A stretch of DNA of 38,965 nt from Streptomyces poriferorum (GCF_019399235.1 NZ_JAELVH010000158.1:1-38965); one strand, 5' to 3'; counted from the first letter of the stretch, positions 15,954 through 24,480 are shown. The notes: generated from the sequence alone by a model not told the origin. Translations and numbers: made by a program.

Positions 15954-16448
15954 ATGACGCACTGGATACACGGCCCGCTCCCGCACCACGAGGAAGTCAA
16001 CGTCGTCTTTTTCCGAGGAATCGCTCTGGATGCCCTCACTCAAGGACTCCTTGACCAGAAGCGAATGCCGCTCGCGTACAGCAAAGGCCCCGATTGGGGA
16101 TTGGTGATGCACGACATGCTCAGCTGGGAGAGCGGTGACTACGACCTTGCCCATTATGGGCAGTTGTGCCCGTACGGCAGTGAGCTTGTCATGTTCGTGC
16201 TCGAACCATGCCTCGCCAAAGCCCATGGTCCCTCGTTCCAGTACTACCGCGATGGACGACTGGTCACGTCCTTCAGCTTCGAAACTCCGTACTGCAGGGC
16301 CGGCGATGAGCCCGATCTGATGCTGCCCGCCCTCACCGCGGCGAACCTGATTGGGCCCGAGGCGGATCTTGACAGAGATGACGACGAGGAACGGATTGCG
16401 GAGGCAATCTCCGGCTTCTTCTCTTTGCCCGAACTCGTCATGCCTTGA
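15954..16448 (+). CDS. Hypothetical protein, DUF6461-like
   Basis: 164 residues from ATG 15954. Sequence reads MTHWIHGPLPHHEEVNVVFFRG, then VMFVLEPC and FQYYRDGRLVTSFSFETPY with EPDLMLPALTAANLIG, the order of elements in the DUF6461 family of Streptomyces orphans (a V-x-F-x-R-G opening, a central F-x-L-E, then a phe-rich strand and a leucine helix). Codon choice is less GC-biased than neighbours, with frequent A or T at third positions. Function unknown; immunity-like behaviour is a guess made only from its company. The ribosome site is weak. Confidence 0.6.
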   Translation: MTHWIHGPLPHHEEVNVVFFRGIALDALTQGLLDQKRMPLAYSKGPDWGLVMHDMLSWESGDYDLAHYGQLCPYGSELVMFVLEPCLAKAHGPSFQYYRDGRLVTSFSFETPYCRAGDEPDLMLPALTAANLIGPEADLDRDDDEERIAEAISGFFSLPELVMP

Positions 16449-16527
16449 CCGAAAGCACAGAGTGACCTTGGTGACGTAGGGCTCAACGATCTCCCATCCC
16501 TGCCGCCCTGTTGAGATGTTCTGGGAT

Positions 16528-16620
16528 GTCGGATGTTGTGGCGTGCGGCGGCTCTATGAACGTAAGGCCGAGTACTTCTCGGCCTCTTTCGGCCTGGCCG
16601 ACGCCTTTGTCCGTTGCCAC
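16528..16620 (+). mobile_element. Probable C-terminal remnant of an IS5-type transposase
   Basis: A short stretch reads VRRLYERKAEYFSASFGLADAFVRCHRV, closely matching the last helix of IS5-family DDE transposases (R-R-Y-E-R-x-A-E, then an Ala/Phe-rich helix and a final Arg/His region that carries the Y-R-E signature). No upstream catalytic residues or inverted repeats are seen, so only the tail is present. The flanking frame changes quickly to unrelated sequence. Support is a motif match by eye. Confidence 0.4.
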
Positions 16621-16665
16621 CGAGTCACTGCGCAGGTCCGCTCTCAGCCGGCCGAGCCAGGAGGT

Positions 16666-17244
16666 TCATCCGTGGTGCCGGACCTCGGCCGGAGTGATGT
16701 CCCAAGATGTGCCCGCGATTCCGGCCGTGTTGAAGAACGAAGCCCAACTCACGACCCCATCGCCGGCGCGCTGCGTGCCTCGATCGAACTCGAAGCCGGA
16801 CCAGCTGAGGTCGCCCCCGAGGCAGTACCAAATTCCGAAGCCTTGCTCCAGCGCGTGGGCCTCCATCTCCGCGTCCAGCTCGGACGGCACACGGCCTATC
16901 AGGCGTAGCCCTCGCAAGATGACTTGGGGGCCACACAATCCATCAACCAGCACGCACGTCAAGCCCACGCCTTCGACGAAGTAGCACTTCACCGCGGGTC
17001 GCCGATCGTCCGATTGAGCCCTGCTGAACTCGACCCGCCACTGAGCACGCTGGGGGTTCCAGCGCTCGATCTCGCTCTCCGCAGATGAGAATCCATGCTC
17101 CGCCATGACCGAGACGGCCTCACGACGCGTGGTGCCGAAGCTCAGCGGTCCGAGAGTTTTGCTGGGCTCGTACCCCCACTGCTCCCGTTCCGTGTCCGCG
17201 AGCACCACCCAGTAGTCAGTTTTCACCGCCTGATGATCGTTCAC
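16666..17244 (-). CDS. Hypothetical protein
   Basis: 192 residues from GTG 17244 with GAGAGGC upstream. Soluble; reads TDYWVVLADTEREQWGYEPSK, LGPLSFGTTRREAVSVMAEHGFSS, VEFSRAQSDDRRPAVKCYFVEGVGLTCVLVDGLCGPQVI, and a C-terminal FGIWYCLGGDLSWSGFEFDRG. The repeated aromatic beta strands and single domain of this size recall orphan immunity proteins of polymorphic toxins, but no family was recognised. Lower GC than average. Confidence 0.6.
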   Translation of the reverse strand: MNDHQAVKTDYWVVLADTEREQWGYEPSKTLGPLSFGTTRREAVSVMAEHGFSSAESEIERWNPQRAQWRVEFSRAQSDDRRPAVKCYFVEGVGLTCVLVDGLCGPQVILRGLRLIGRVPSELDAEMEAHALEQGFGIWYCLGGDLSWSGFEFDRGTQRAGDGVVSWASFFNTAGIAGTSWDITPAEVRHHG

Positions 17245-17512
17245 ACGAGCCTCTCGACACAATCCGGTCCAACGATCCAAGAAGGGCGTCCTGGCGGCGC
17301 CTTGAGGAGGAGGTCCTCCTTGCACAGGGTGGTCCGAGTACGAATACTCAACTGCCCCGCCACGGAACCGATGTCTGCTGACACGTTCTGACAACCGCGA
17401 GGCAGTGGAGTGACGCTCCGCAGCCAATCAGCCATGCATCGCGTCCGGCTTCCGAGAGAAGCCGATGGCCGCCCATGCACAAGATCGGATCACGTCTGTG
17501 GGCCTGATCGAC

Positions 17513-18034
17513 TCAGTCATCGGCCGCGACGACGAGCGAGATCCGTCCAGCCGAGCGGTCTACGAGTACGAATTCGTGGAAGTCCTCGTGCACACCTCCC
17601 CAATCGTGAACGGTCCCGTCCCCGAGCCCGTTCAGGTAGTGGACATGATCTGCGGCGGCCAAGCGATCGAACACCTCCTGCTGGAGATCCGCGTTCAGCT
17701 TGGAGGGCACGTCCCCGAACTGGTTGGCCCACCCCCACAGAGTGTGCGCGCACTCCTTCCGGCTGACGGCTTCGTAGGCATCAGGGGTGACCAGCTCCAG
17801 CCAGTACGGCCCGTGCCGGGTGCCGTCCGCGAGGACCCCACCGCCCGCATAGTCGTTCCGGAACTGCTCGTGCCCGATGAGCGCCGCGAGCAGTTCCCGA
17901 CCCCCGACGGACTCCGCAGGGAGCCGCAGATGTTTGATGTCGACCCACCTGTAGCCGTGTGCTTTCGGGTCCCGAAACTTGTAGTCCCGGAAATTGATGA
18001 AGGTACTGGCCTCATGGGTGAGCTGGTTCTCCAT
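17513..18034 (-). CDS. Hypothetical protein
   Basis: 173 residues from ATG 18034. Starts MENQLTHEASTFINFRDYKFRD and has AHGYRWVDIKHLRLPAESVGG, NDYAGGGVLADGTRHGPYWLEL and HVHYLNGLGDGTVHDWGGVHEDFHEFVLVDRSAGRISLVVAADD. The long run of His/Trp/Asp with a beta-rich end looks like a small immunity or SMI1-like fold, but I cannot assign it. It shares its codon style with the previous gene and points the same way. Confidence 0.6.
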   Translation of the reverse strand: MENQLTHEASTFINFRDYKFRDPKAHGYRWVDIKHLRLPAESVGGRELLAALIGHEQFRNDYAGGGVLADGTRHGPYWLELVTPDAYEAVSRKECAHTLWGWANQFGDVPSKLNADLQQEVFDRLAAADHVHYLNGLGDGTVHDWGGVHEDFHEFVLVDRSAGRISLVVAADD

Positions 18035-18178
18035 ATCGCCGCAGCCTAGGACCCGGACAATGTCTCCTCGCGTCCCCAACCGCACAGAGCGACACGCCCG
18101 GGCCGTCTCGTCTCCGCCGGGTCTCGTCGTTGCTTCCCTCGTCTGTCTGTTGCGTCCCTCGGACGGCAGGATGGGCGG

Positions 18179-18676
18179 ATGTCGGCGATGAGCGAAGCGG
18201 AACTCCTGGCCCTCCTGCGTGGACTCGACGATCCGGAGCGGTTGGAGTGGCCCCTGAAATACGACCGTGCCGCAGTCGGTCTCGCGTTCGGCGGGCTGGT
18301 CCGCCGGATGGAGAAGGACTTCGGGGTCCCGTGCGAGTCCGAGCAGGACACGCAGGACAGCAGCGAGTACGGGCGGGTGCGCGTGCCGGCCGAGGCGACT
18401 GTCTGCGGGACCCGGATCGTGGTCTGTGTGAGCAAGTTCGGTTCCCTGGCCGAAGTATGTGCCGACAATCCGGGAGCCTTCCTGGGTACGGAGGAAGCCC
18501 GTGCGGAGGGGGCGCTGGACGCAACCGACCTTGCCACCGTGCAGCGGGCGCTGGCCGAACTCGGCTACGTGAGCGTCCCTGAGGAACTGCTGGAGGGCGA
18601 CTACGAGGGTCCCAGCGCGCTGGGACAGGTCGCAGCGCGTCCCACTTGGTGGGTGCGGTTCTTCGGAACGCTGTGA
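18179..18676 (+). CDS. Hypothetical protein, cytosolic
   Basis: 165 residues. Acidic N-terminus (SEAELLALLRGLDDPERLEWPLKYDR), then GLAFGGLVRRMEKDFGVPCESEQD, a beta stretch TVCGTRIVVCVSKFG and a C-terminal TWWVRFFGTL. The order helix-helix-strand plus terminal aromatic patch is seen in orphan immunity proteins, but no clear family. GGATGG precedes the ATG. An overlapping start at 18188 is also possible. Confidence 0.6.
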   Translation: MSAMSEAELLALLRGLDDPERLEWPLKYDRAAVGLAFGGLVRRMEKDFGVPCESEQDTQDSSEYGRVRVPAEATVCGTRIVVCVSKFGSLAEVCADNPGAFLGTEEARAEGALDATDLATVQRALAELGYVSVPEELLEGDYEGPSALGQVAARPTWWVRFFGTL

Positions 18677-18725
18677 TCCGCCCGCCTGACGCGTAGGAAG
18701 AGCCCGATTCGCCTACGCTCGGAGC

Positions 18726-19092
18726 ATGGTGCAGAGCCGGGCGGAAGATGTCGACGGCTACCTCGCCGAGGTGCCAGAGGAGCGCAGGGCTGGCGCTGGC
18801 CCGGCTGCGTGAACTCTGCCGTGCGGAGCTGCCGGGATTCGCCGAGGTGATGGCGTACGGGATGCCCGTCTACGAGCGGGACGGCGTCGGGGAGATCGCC
18901 TTCGCGAGCCAGAAGCAGTACATCTCCTTCTACCTTCTGCGCAGCGATGTCAGTGAGGCCTTCGCCGAGCGGCTCACCGGCCATGACATGGGCAAGGGCT
19001 GCCTCCGCTTCCGTAAGCCTGAGCAGATCGACTTCGTACTGCTCCGAGACCTGTTGCGGGCCACGGCGACCGGGTCGGGCCGGATCTGCTGA
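18726..19092 (+). pseudogene. DUF1801/YdhG-like protein with a frame break near the start
   Basis: From ATG 18726 the frame reads VQSRAEDVDGYLAEVPEERRA and stops soon after; one frame over it continues ALARLRELCRAELPGFAEVMAYGMPVYERDG and FASQKQYISFYLLRSD, ending KPEQIDFVLLRDLLRATATG. The join restores DUF1801, a small domain found in stress-related proteins of unknown activity. The break falls near gctggcgctggcc (about 18790-18800), where removing one base gives A-A-L-A. The reading from the ATG at 18748 gives only the second part (114 residues). Either a real one-base insertion or a sequencing error. Confidence 0.7.
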
Positions 19093-19106
19093 GTGCTGCG
19101 ACGCGG

Positions 19107-20057
19107 TCATTCCGGTCCGGGGCCGGGCCCGGGGCCGCTCGCGGGTGGTTCGGGGAGCCAGTCGTGGGCCGGGTCGTACTCCAGCCAGCGGCTTCGCCCC
19201 GCCTCCTCGGCACAGGCGGCGGCGAGGTCGTTCAGGCCCGGGTGGCCGTTGCCGGTGCGCCGGAGCAGAGACCAGGCGTACAGCGGCGTGGGATCGACCA
19301 GGGGGATGGAGCGCAGTCCGGGGACCTCCGGCCGTGGTACGTCGGCGGGTAGCAGCGAGAAGCGTCGCGGCTCCTGCGCCACCTCGGCGAGGAAGTGGGC
19401 GAGCCCCAGGTTGACGCTCGTGGCCGTCTGCCGGATGCCGAACCGGTCGGCGAACCGGTGGAGGAAGTCGAGCCGGTCCAGCGCACCGGGTGCCCACAGC
19501 ACGCTGTCGCGCAACTGATCCGGCCGCAGGGCCGTTTCGGCTGCGAGCGGATGGTCCGCGCTCAGCACGGCGTCCACCGGTTCGAGCCGGATGAGCCGGT
19601 GTGACAGCCCCGCCGGGAGCGGGGGGTGGGCCCGGCCGAACGCCGCGTCGATGTCGCCGCGCAGCAGTGCCGCCGTCACCGACGGCAGATCGCGCCCGTG
19701 CCCCAACACCAGCTCTCCGGCCCGCCCGGCGACCTGGGCCAGTGTCCGCATCGGCGCGTAGAGGTGTCCCCAGACGTCCACGCGCAACGGGCGGTCCGTG
19801 CCGGCCACCGCCTTGACGGCGGCGTCGGCGGCGGCCATGGCCTGCCGGGCCGGAGGGAGGAACAGCCGGCCGGCGTCGGTGAGGCGTACGCCGTTTCCGC
19901 CACGCTGGAACAGCGCCGTGCCGAGCAGGGATTCCAGCCGCGCGATCCTCTTGGACAGCGCCTGCTGGGAGAGGGCGAGCGTCCCGGCCGCCCGCCCGAA
20001 GTGCAGTTCCTCGGCGGTGCGCACGAAGGCACGTACCTGCGCCATGTCGAGATCCAT
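19107..20057 (-). CDS. LysR-type transcriptional regulator
   Basis: 316 residues from ATG 20057, chosen for GGTGGAAG just upstream. Helix-turn-helix at about 2-60 (DMAQVRAFVRTAEELHFGRAA, LALSQQALSKRIARLESLLGTALFQRGG) then the periplasmic-type effector domain (PLRVDVWGHLYAP, FGRAHPPLPAGLSHRLI, VDAVLSADHPLAAET). The tail ends in a Pro/Gly repeat (ASGPGPGPGPE). It faces the quinone-reductase operon and probably controls it, with its effector a quinone or reactive carbonyl. An inverted repeat lies in the gap (20074-20090). Confidence 0.9.
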   Translation of the reverse strand: MDLDMAQVRAFVRTAEELHFGRAAGTLALSQQALSKRIARLESLLGTALFQRGGNGVRLTDAGRLFLPPARQAMAAADAAVKAVAGTDRPLRVDVWGHLYAPMRTLAQVAGRAGELVLGHGRDLPSVTAALLRGDIDAAFGRAHPPLPAGLSHRLIRLEPVDAVLSADHPLAAETALRPDQLRDSVLWAPGALDRLDFLHRFADRFGIRQTATSVNLGLAHFLAEVAQEPRRFSLLPADVPRPEVPGLRSIPLVDPTPLYAWSLLRRTGNGHPGLNDLAAACAEEAGRSRWLEYDPAHDWLPEPPASGPGPGPGPE

Positions 20058-20073
20058 GGCTTCCACCGTAGGT

Positions 20074-20090
20074 GACAACCGAAAGTTGTC
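20074..20090. promoter_or_regulatory. Inverted repeat in the LysR/quinone-reductase divergent promoter
   Basis: GACAAC-CGAAA-GTTGTC, 6-bp arms and 5-bp spacer, 17 bp after the LysR start. A dyad of this size with a short spacer is what LysR proteins recognise, though their consensus is only loosely T-N11-A. Seen directly; role inferred. Confidence 0.6.
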
Positions 20091-20137
20091 GGCTTCGCTT
20101 GTTCGTTGTTGGATCGCGGAGCCGTCGCGGGAGTTGC

Positions 20138-21067
20138 ATGCTCACCATGCAAAGACTGATTCCCACGGGGGAGGCGGCGCGCCCCGTCACTTTCGCCGAG
20201 GTCGCCCAGCCCGTGCCGGAGCCCGGTGAGGCCCTCATCAAGGTCGAGGCGTTCGCTCCGAACCGGGGCGAGACGTTCCTTCTCGAACGCCCCCGGCCCG
20301 GTGCGCTGCCCGGCAAGGACATCGCGGGGCTCGTCGTACAGGCGGCAGCCGACGGATCCGGCCCCGGTATCGGTACCCGGGTGGTCGGGCATCCGGCGCA
20401 GGGCGGCTGGGCCGCGTACGCGGCCGTGCCCACGGACTCGCTCGCGGTGCTTCCGGACAGCGTCGACACCGCACGTGCCGCGGCCCTGCCCCTGGCCGGG
20501 ATCACCGCCCTGCGGCTGGTGCGTACGGCCGGTTCCCTGGCAGGCCGACGTGTGCTGCTGACCGGTGCCTCAGGCGGCGTCGGCCACTACGTCACCGAGC
20601 TGGCCCTCGCCGCGGGAGCCGAGCTGACCGCGGTGACGGCCACGCCGGTACGGGGCGAACGGCTCGCGGAGCTGGGCGCACACGTGGTGCACGAGGTCGG
20701 GGCGGCTCAAGGGCCGTTCGACGTCGTGCTGGAGTCCACGGGCGGAGAGGCGCTTCCCCTCGCCCTGTCGAAGGTGCGTCCCGGGGGCACGCTCGTCTGG
20801 TTCGGCCAGGCGAGCCGCACCCCGGTGACCCTCGACTTCTTCCAACTCCTCGGCGGGCCCGAGTGCGTCACCATCCAGCACTTCCACTACGCCGGTGCAC
20901 CGTACGGCTCCGATCTCTCCACCCTGGTACGCCTCGTGGAGCAGGGCCGGCTGCACCCGGAGATCGACCGCATCACCGACTGGGCGCAGACCGCCGACAC
21001 CCTGGTCGACCTCCGGGAGCGCCGCATCCGAGGCAAGGCCGTCCTGCTGACTGGAGGAACACGATGA
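20138..21067 (+). CDS. Quinone oxidoreductase-like MDR family zinc-free dehydrogenase
   Basis: 309 residues from ATG 20138, with GGGAG five bases upstream (a second ATG three codons later is possible). The N-terminal GroES-like part has EALIKVEAFAPNRGETFLL and PGKDIAGLVVQAA; the Rossmann part has VLLTGASGGVGHYVTELALAAGAELTAV. No zinc-binding Cys is visible, so it is of the quinone-reductase type using NADPH. It begins an operon: its stop overlaps the start of the next gene (ATGA at 21064-21067). Probably detoxifies quinones or alkenals. Controlled by the facing LysR. Confidence 0.9.
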   Translation: MLTMQRLIPTGEAARPVTFAEVAQPVPEPGEALIKVEAFAPNRGETFLLERPRPGALPGKDIAGLVVQAAADGSGPGIGTRVVGHPAQGGWAAYAAVPTDSLAVLPDSVDTARAAALPLAGITALRLVRTAGSLAGRRVLLTGASGGVGHYVTELALAAGAELTAVTATPVRGERLAELGAHVVHEVGAAQGPFDVVLESTGGEALPLALSKVRPGGTLVWFGQASRTPVTLDFFQLLGGPECVTIQHFHYAGAPYGSDLSTLVRLVEQGRLHPEIDRITDWAQTADTLVDLRERRIRGKAVLLTGGTR

Positions 21068-22068
21068 GCACCACGATGAGCACCACCGACTTCGCCGCCG
21101 CCCAATGGACACGCGCCACCGGCGCGGGCGTGGACCCGCACGAGTACCGGCGCGTCACCGACGGCCTCGCCTCCGTCGCCGACTGGGGACCGTCCTTCCT
21201 GCGCACCGGACACGACTACCTCCGGCGTGCCGAGGACGCGGCATCGCCTCTCTCGGCGGGTGAGTACCTGCTGACGGCGGCCCGGTGGTTTCACCTGGCC
21301 ACCCTGACGCCGTACGCGGACACGGCCCACGGCTCCGCCGAGGCGGACCAGGCCCTGAGCAGGGCGCTCACTCTGCTGGAGCCCGGTGCGCGGCGGCTGA
21401 GCGGCGACGGATTCACCGGCTGGCTGCGTGGCCCCGCCGACCCGGCGGGGACCGTCGTCGTCGTCCCCGGGCTGGACTCGGCCAAGGAGGAGTTCCTCGA
21501 TCTGGTGGACGCGCTGCTGGCGAGGGGGCTGGCGGTCTTCGCGATGGACGGTCCCGGGCAGGGCGTGCTCGCGGCCACCACGACCTTTGTGCCGGACTAC
21601 GAGCGGGTCGTGGGCCGGGTCATCGACGTCCTCGGCGTCGCCCGCATCGGACTCGTCGGCCTGAGCCTGGGCGGCTACTTCGCGGCCCGCGCCGCGGCAC
21701 TGGAGCCGCGCGTCGCGGCCGGCGCCACCGTCAGCGGTCCCTTCCTCCTCGACTGGGACGAACTGTCGCCGCAGCTACGGGAGATCATGGCCCGGCGCGC
21801 GGGGGGTCCCGACGCCGCCCGCGAGTTCGCAGGCCAGGTGGACCTTGCCGCGCTGGCACCCCGCATCACGGCCCCGCTGCTAGTCGTGGACGGCGAGCAG
21901 GATGTCAACGGCGGCGTGACGAAGGGCGAGGCCCTGGCCCGCCTGGCGCCGCGCGGCAGTTACCTGTCCGTCCCGCACGGCGACCACCTCCTCGGCAACG
22001 CGCGGCCCGACTGGCTGCCTCAGCTCTGCGACCACTTCGCGCACACCCTGACGGGAACGCCGGCATGA
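21064..22068 (+). CDS. Alpha/beta hydrolase family protein
   Basis: 334 residues. An N-terminal helical part of about 120 residues (HDYLRRAEDAASPLSAGEYLLTAARW) precedes the hydrolase core: VVVVPGLDSAKEEF (oxyanion loop), nucleophile in GLVGLSLGGYFAARA (G-L-S-L-G-G), acid in LLVVDGEQDV and His in SVPHGDHLLG. The cap-like N-terminus is typical of the FrsA/2,6-dihydropseudooxynicotine-hydrolase type. GGAGGAACACG precedes the ATG, which overlaps the previous stop. Its substrate is probably related to that of the neighbouring reductases. Confidence 0.88.
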   Translation: MSTTMSTTDFAAAQWTRATGAGVDPHEYRRVTDGLASVADWGPSFLRTGHDYLRRAEDAASPLSAGEYLLTAARWFHLATLTPYADTAHGSAEADQALSRALTLLEPGARRLSGDGFTGWLRGPADPAGTVVVVPGLDSAKEEFLDLVDALLARGLAVFAMDGPGQGVLAATTTFVPDYERVVGRVIDVLGVARIGLVGLSLGGYFAARAAALEPRVAAGATVSGPFLLDWDELSPQLREIMARRAGGPDAAREFAGQVDLAALAPRITAPLLVVDGEQDVNGGVTKGEALARLAPRGSYLSVPHGDHLLGNARPDWLPQLCDHFAHTLTGTPA

Positions 22069-22811
22069 ACCGCTTCACCGGCAGGACCGTCCTCATCACC
22101 GGCGGCACCAGCGGCATGGGCCTGGCGACCGCCCACCGCCTCGTCGCCGAAGGCGCCCACGTCATCATCACCGGCCGCACCCGCGCGCGGCTGGACGCCG
22201 CGGTCGGGGAACTCGGCCCGGGCGCCTCGGGGATCGTGGCCGACGCCGCCGACCTCGGCGCGGTGGACGCCCTGATGGAGACCGTCCGGAACCGTTACGG
22301 CCGGCTGGACGGCCTCTTCGCGAACGCGGGCACCGGCATGTTCCTGCCGTTCGAGGACATCACCGAGACGGACTTCGACCACGCCGTCGACGTCAACTTC
22401 AAGGGCGTGTTCTTCACCGTGCAGAAGGCACTCCCGCTGCTGGCGGACGGTAGCTCGATCGTCATCAACGCCTCCTGGACCCTTCACCGGGGCAACAGCG
22501 TTCTCACCCTCTACTCGGCGACGAAGGCCGCCGCGCACAACCTGGCCCGCACCCTCGCCTCCGCACTCGCCCCGCGCGGCATCCGCGTCAACTCCGTCAG
22601 CCCCGGCTACATCGACACCCCGATGTACCCAGCGGGCGCGCTGACCGAAGCGGAGGCGGAGGCGATCACCGGCCGGATCGTCGCCGGCCGCTTCGGACGC
22701 CCTGAGGAGGTCGCCGCCGCCGTGGCGTTCCTCGCCTCGACCGACGCGTCCTACGTCAACGGCCAGGATCTCGTCATCGACGGCGGGCTGATCGGTGCCG
22801 TGCCCGCCTGA
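22065..22811 (+). CDS. SDR family oxidoreductase
   Basis: 248 residues. Cofactor site VLITGGTSGMGLAT, AAD in VADAADLGAVD, LFANAGTGMF (NAG), active-site Ser in VINASWTL, catalytic Tyr and Lys in LYSATKAAAHNL, and C-terminal YVNGQDLVIDGGLIG. The start overlaps the hydrolase stop by four bases (ATGA at 22065-22068), so the three genes are translationally coupled. Reaction is carbonyl/alcohol redox with NAD(P)H; the substrate is unknown. It closes the LysR-controlled operon. Confidence 0.9.
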   Translation: MNRFTGRTVLITGGTSGMGLATAHRLVAEGAHVIITGRTRARLDAAVGELGPGASGIVADAADLGAVDALMETVRNRYGRLDGLFANAGTGMFLPFEDITETDFDHAVDVNFKGVFFTVQKALPLLADGSSIVINASWTLHRGNSVLTLYSATKAAAHNLARTLASALAPRGIRVNSVSPGYIDTPMYPAGALTEAEAEAITGRIVAGRFGRPEEVAAAVAFLASTDASYVNGQDLVIDGGLIGAVPA

Positions 22812-23021
22812 TGGTCTTTCATCCGGCAGTGCGAAATAGCCTGGAGAGATCGGCATTTCGGAACGCATATACCCCGCGCTCGGGGCGCCGGACGTGGAGA
22901 CGTGAAAGGCATGCCTGACAGGGGAACACACTGTCCGACCTGTCGAGTAGGGTGCGATTCTCATACGGCCGGAGCCCGCGGAACGCGTGGTGACCGCCGT
23001 CATGGCGATCCTGGGGGGATC

Positions 23022-24413
23022 ATGAGTGCAAGATTCGTGCTGCGCCGGTGCGTGGGTGTGGGCACCGTGGCAGCTGTGCTCGCGCTGGGAGGGGCAGATT
23101 TCGTGGGGGTCGGGCCCACGGCGCAGGCGGCGGAGGCGAAGCAGCGCATCGTCTACCCGGAATCGACGACGGTCGACGGCCTGCTGACGCGTTCGCTGGT
23201 GTCGATGAACGCCGACGGTACCGACCGCCGGACCTTGGTTCCCACCGGCGACGGACTGCCGAAGGCCACGTACGAAAGCCCGGTCTACTCGCCCGACGGG
23301 CGGCACCTGGCGTTCATCAGCGAGGACGGCTACGGGGACATCTGGGTCGCCAACCCCGACGGCAGCGGAGCGCGTCCGGTCGTCATGGACGTCCAGGACC
23401 CGGACGGGTGGGTGACGCAGCTGACCTGGGGCCCGAACAGCGACATGCTCTATCTCGGCTTCCAGTCGATGCCGGGTCACGACCGCCTCCGGCTGATGAA
23501 GGTCAACCTCGACGGCAGCGGTCTCGACTACGTGCTGCCCGACCAGCCGAACGTCTTCGACGGTCAGCCCTCGGTGGCACCCGACGGCACGCTGGCCTTC
23601 CTGCACGGCAGCAGCATCATGGTCTACGACCCGCGCACGGGCGGTACGCCCACCCTGCTCACCTGGGGCCTCCAGCCCGCGTACTCGCCGGACGGCACCA
23701 AGCTCGCCTTCGTCCGTCAGGCGTCGGGCGGGGGCGGGCCACAGGTGTTCGTGCGCGACCTGGCGGGCGGCCAGGAGAAGCAGATCACCGAAGACGGCGG
23801 CGGAGTCATCTACCCGTCGTGGTCGCCCGACGGAACCAAACTGGCCTACCTCGCCGGCGGTACGGACATGCGGCTCACGGTCCACTCCGCCACCGCAGCC
23901 GGGGGCCCGGGCACGGCACTCACGGACGGCGACGTCCAGGGCGAGGGACGCCCTGCCTGGGTCATCCCCGCCCGCACGCCCGGCCCCGGCCCGGACCTGA
24001 CCGGTGACGGCAGGCCGGACCTGGTGGTCCGGGACCGTTCGGGCGTGTTGTGGCTGTACAGGGGGACGGGGAGTGCCTCCACTCCCTTCGCGGCACGGAC
24101 CAGCATCGGCGCGGGCTGGAACACGTACAACTCCCTGGTCTCGGCGGGAGATGTGTCGGGTGACGGTCGGCCGGATCTGCTGGGCCGGGACGGTTCGGGT
24201 GTGTTGTGGCTGTACAAGGTCGGTGCGGGCTGGAGCGCGTACAACTCCCTGGTCTCGGCCGGAGACCTGACCGGCGACGGCCGGGCGGACCTGCTGGGCC
24301 GGGATGGTTCGGGTGTGTTGTGGCTGTACGGGGGGACGGGTAAGGCCGCCGTTCCTTACGCGGCGCGGACCAAGGTCGGGGCCGGCTGGAACGCATACAA
24401 CGCGTTGAGCTGA
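23022..24413 (+). CDS. Secreted beta-propeller protein: TolB/PD40-like repeats plus C-terminal FG-GAP/VCBS repeats
   Basis: 463 residues. Signal peptide MSARFVLRRCVGVGTVAAVLALGG with a likely cut after AQA (about residue 36). Central PD40-type beta-propeller: SPDGRHLAFISEDGYGDIWVANPDG, WSPDGTKLAYLAGG, and PAYSPDGTKLAFVRQ. Then three FG-GAP-like units (DLTGDGRPDLVVRD, DVSGDGRPDLLGRD, DLTGDGRADLLGRD), each followed by SGVLWLY and a GAGWNxYN segment. The middle unit is shorter, lacking the 13-residue piece GTG..PxAARTK found in the others. Calcium binding and extracellular protein or sugar contact are likely; the target is unknown. GGGGGGAT precedes the ATG; no partner gene is coupled to it. Confidence 0.88.
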   Translation: MSARFVLRRCVGVGTVAAVLALGGADFVGVGPTAQAAEAKQRIVYPESTTVDGLLTRSLVSMNADGTDRRTLVPTGDGLPKATYESPVYSPDGRHLAFISEDGYGDIWVANPDGSGARPVVMDVQDPDGWVTQLTWGPNSDMLYLGFQSMPGHDRLRLMKVNLDGSGLDYVLPDQPNVFDGQPSVAPDGTLAFLHGSSIMVYDPRTGGTPTLLTWGLQPAYSPDGTKLAFVRQASGGGGPQVFVRDLAGGQEKQITEDGGGVIYPSWSPDGTKLAYLAGGTDMRLTVHSATAAGGPGTALTDGDVQGEGRPAWVIPARTPGPGPDLTGDGRPDLVVRDRSGVLWLYRGTGSASTPFAARTSIGAGWNTYNSLVSAGDVSGDGRPDLLGRDGSGVLWLYKVGAGWSAYNSLVSAGDLTGDGRADLLGRDGSGVLWLYGGTGKAAVPYAARTKVGAGWNAYNALS

Positions 24414-24480
24414 GTACGGGCCGGGGCGCGGTCTCGCGGGAGGATCTCCCACCTCCTCGGGCCCGAGGCGTCCGACGTGA

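Noticed and set aside
16506..16908. Plus-strand frame as a complete transposase gene
   Set aside because: Only the tail (16528-16620) resembles a transposase; upstream lacks DDE residues and downstream is antisense to the 16666-17244 gene.
18601..20505. Long minus-strand frame over the LysR region
   Set aside because: A different frame of the same strand as the LysR gene, with no domain; the LysR frame has HTH and effector patterns.
22020..24452. 810-codon minus-strand frame
   Set aside because: Antisense to the SDR and beta-propeller genes; repeat-like HTRT segments simply mirror the FG-GAP repeats.
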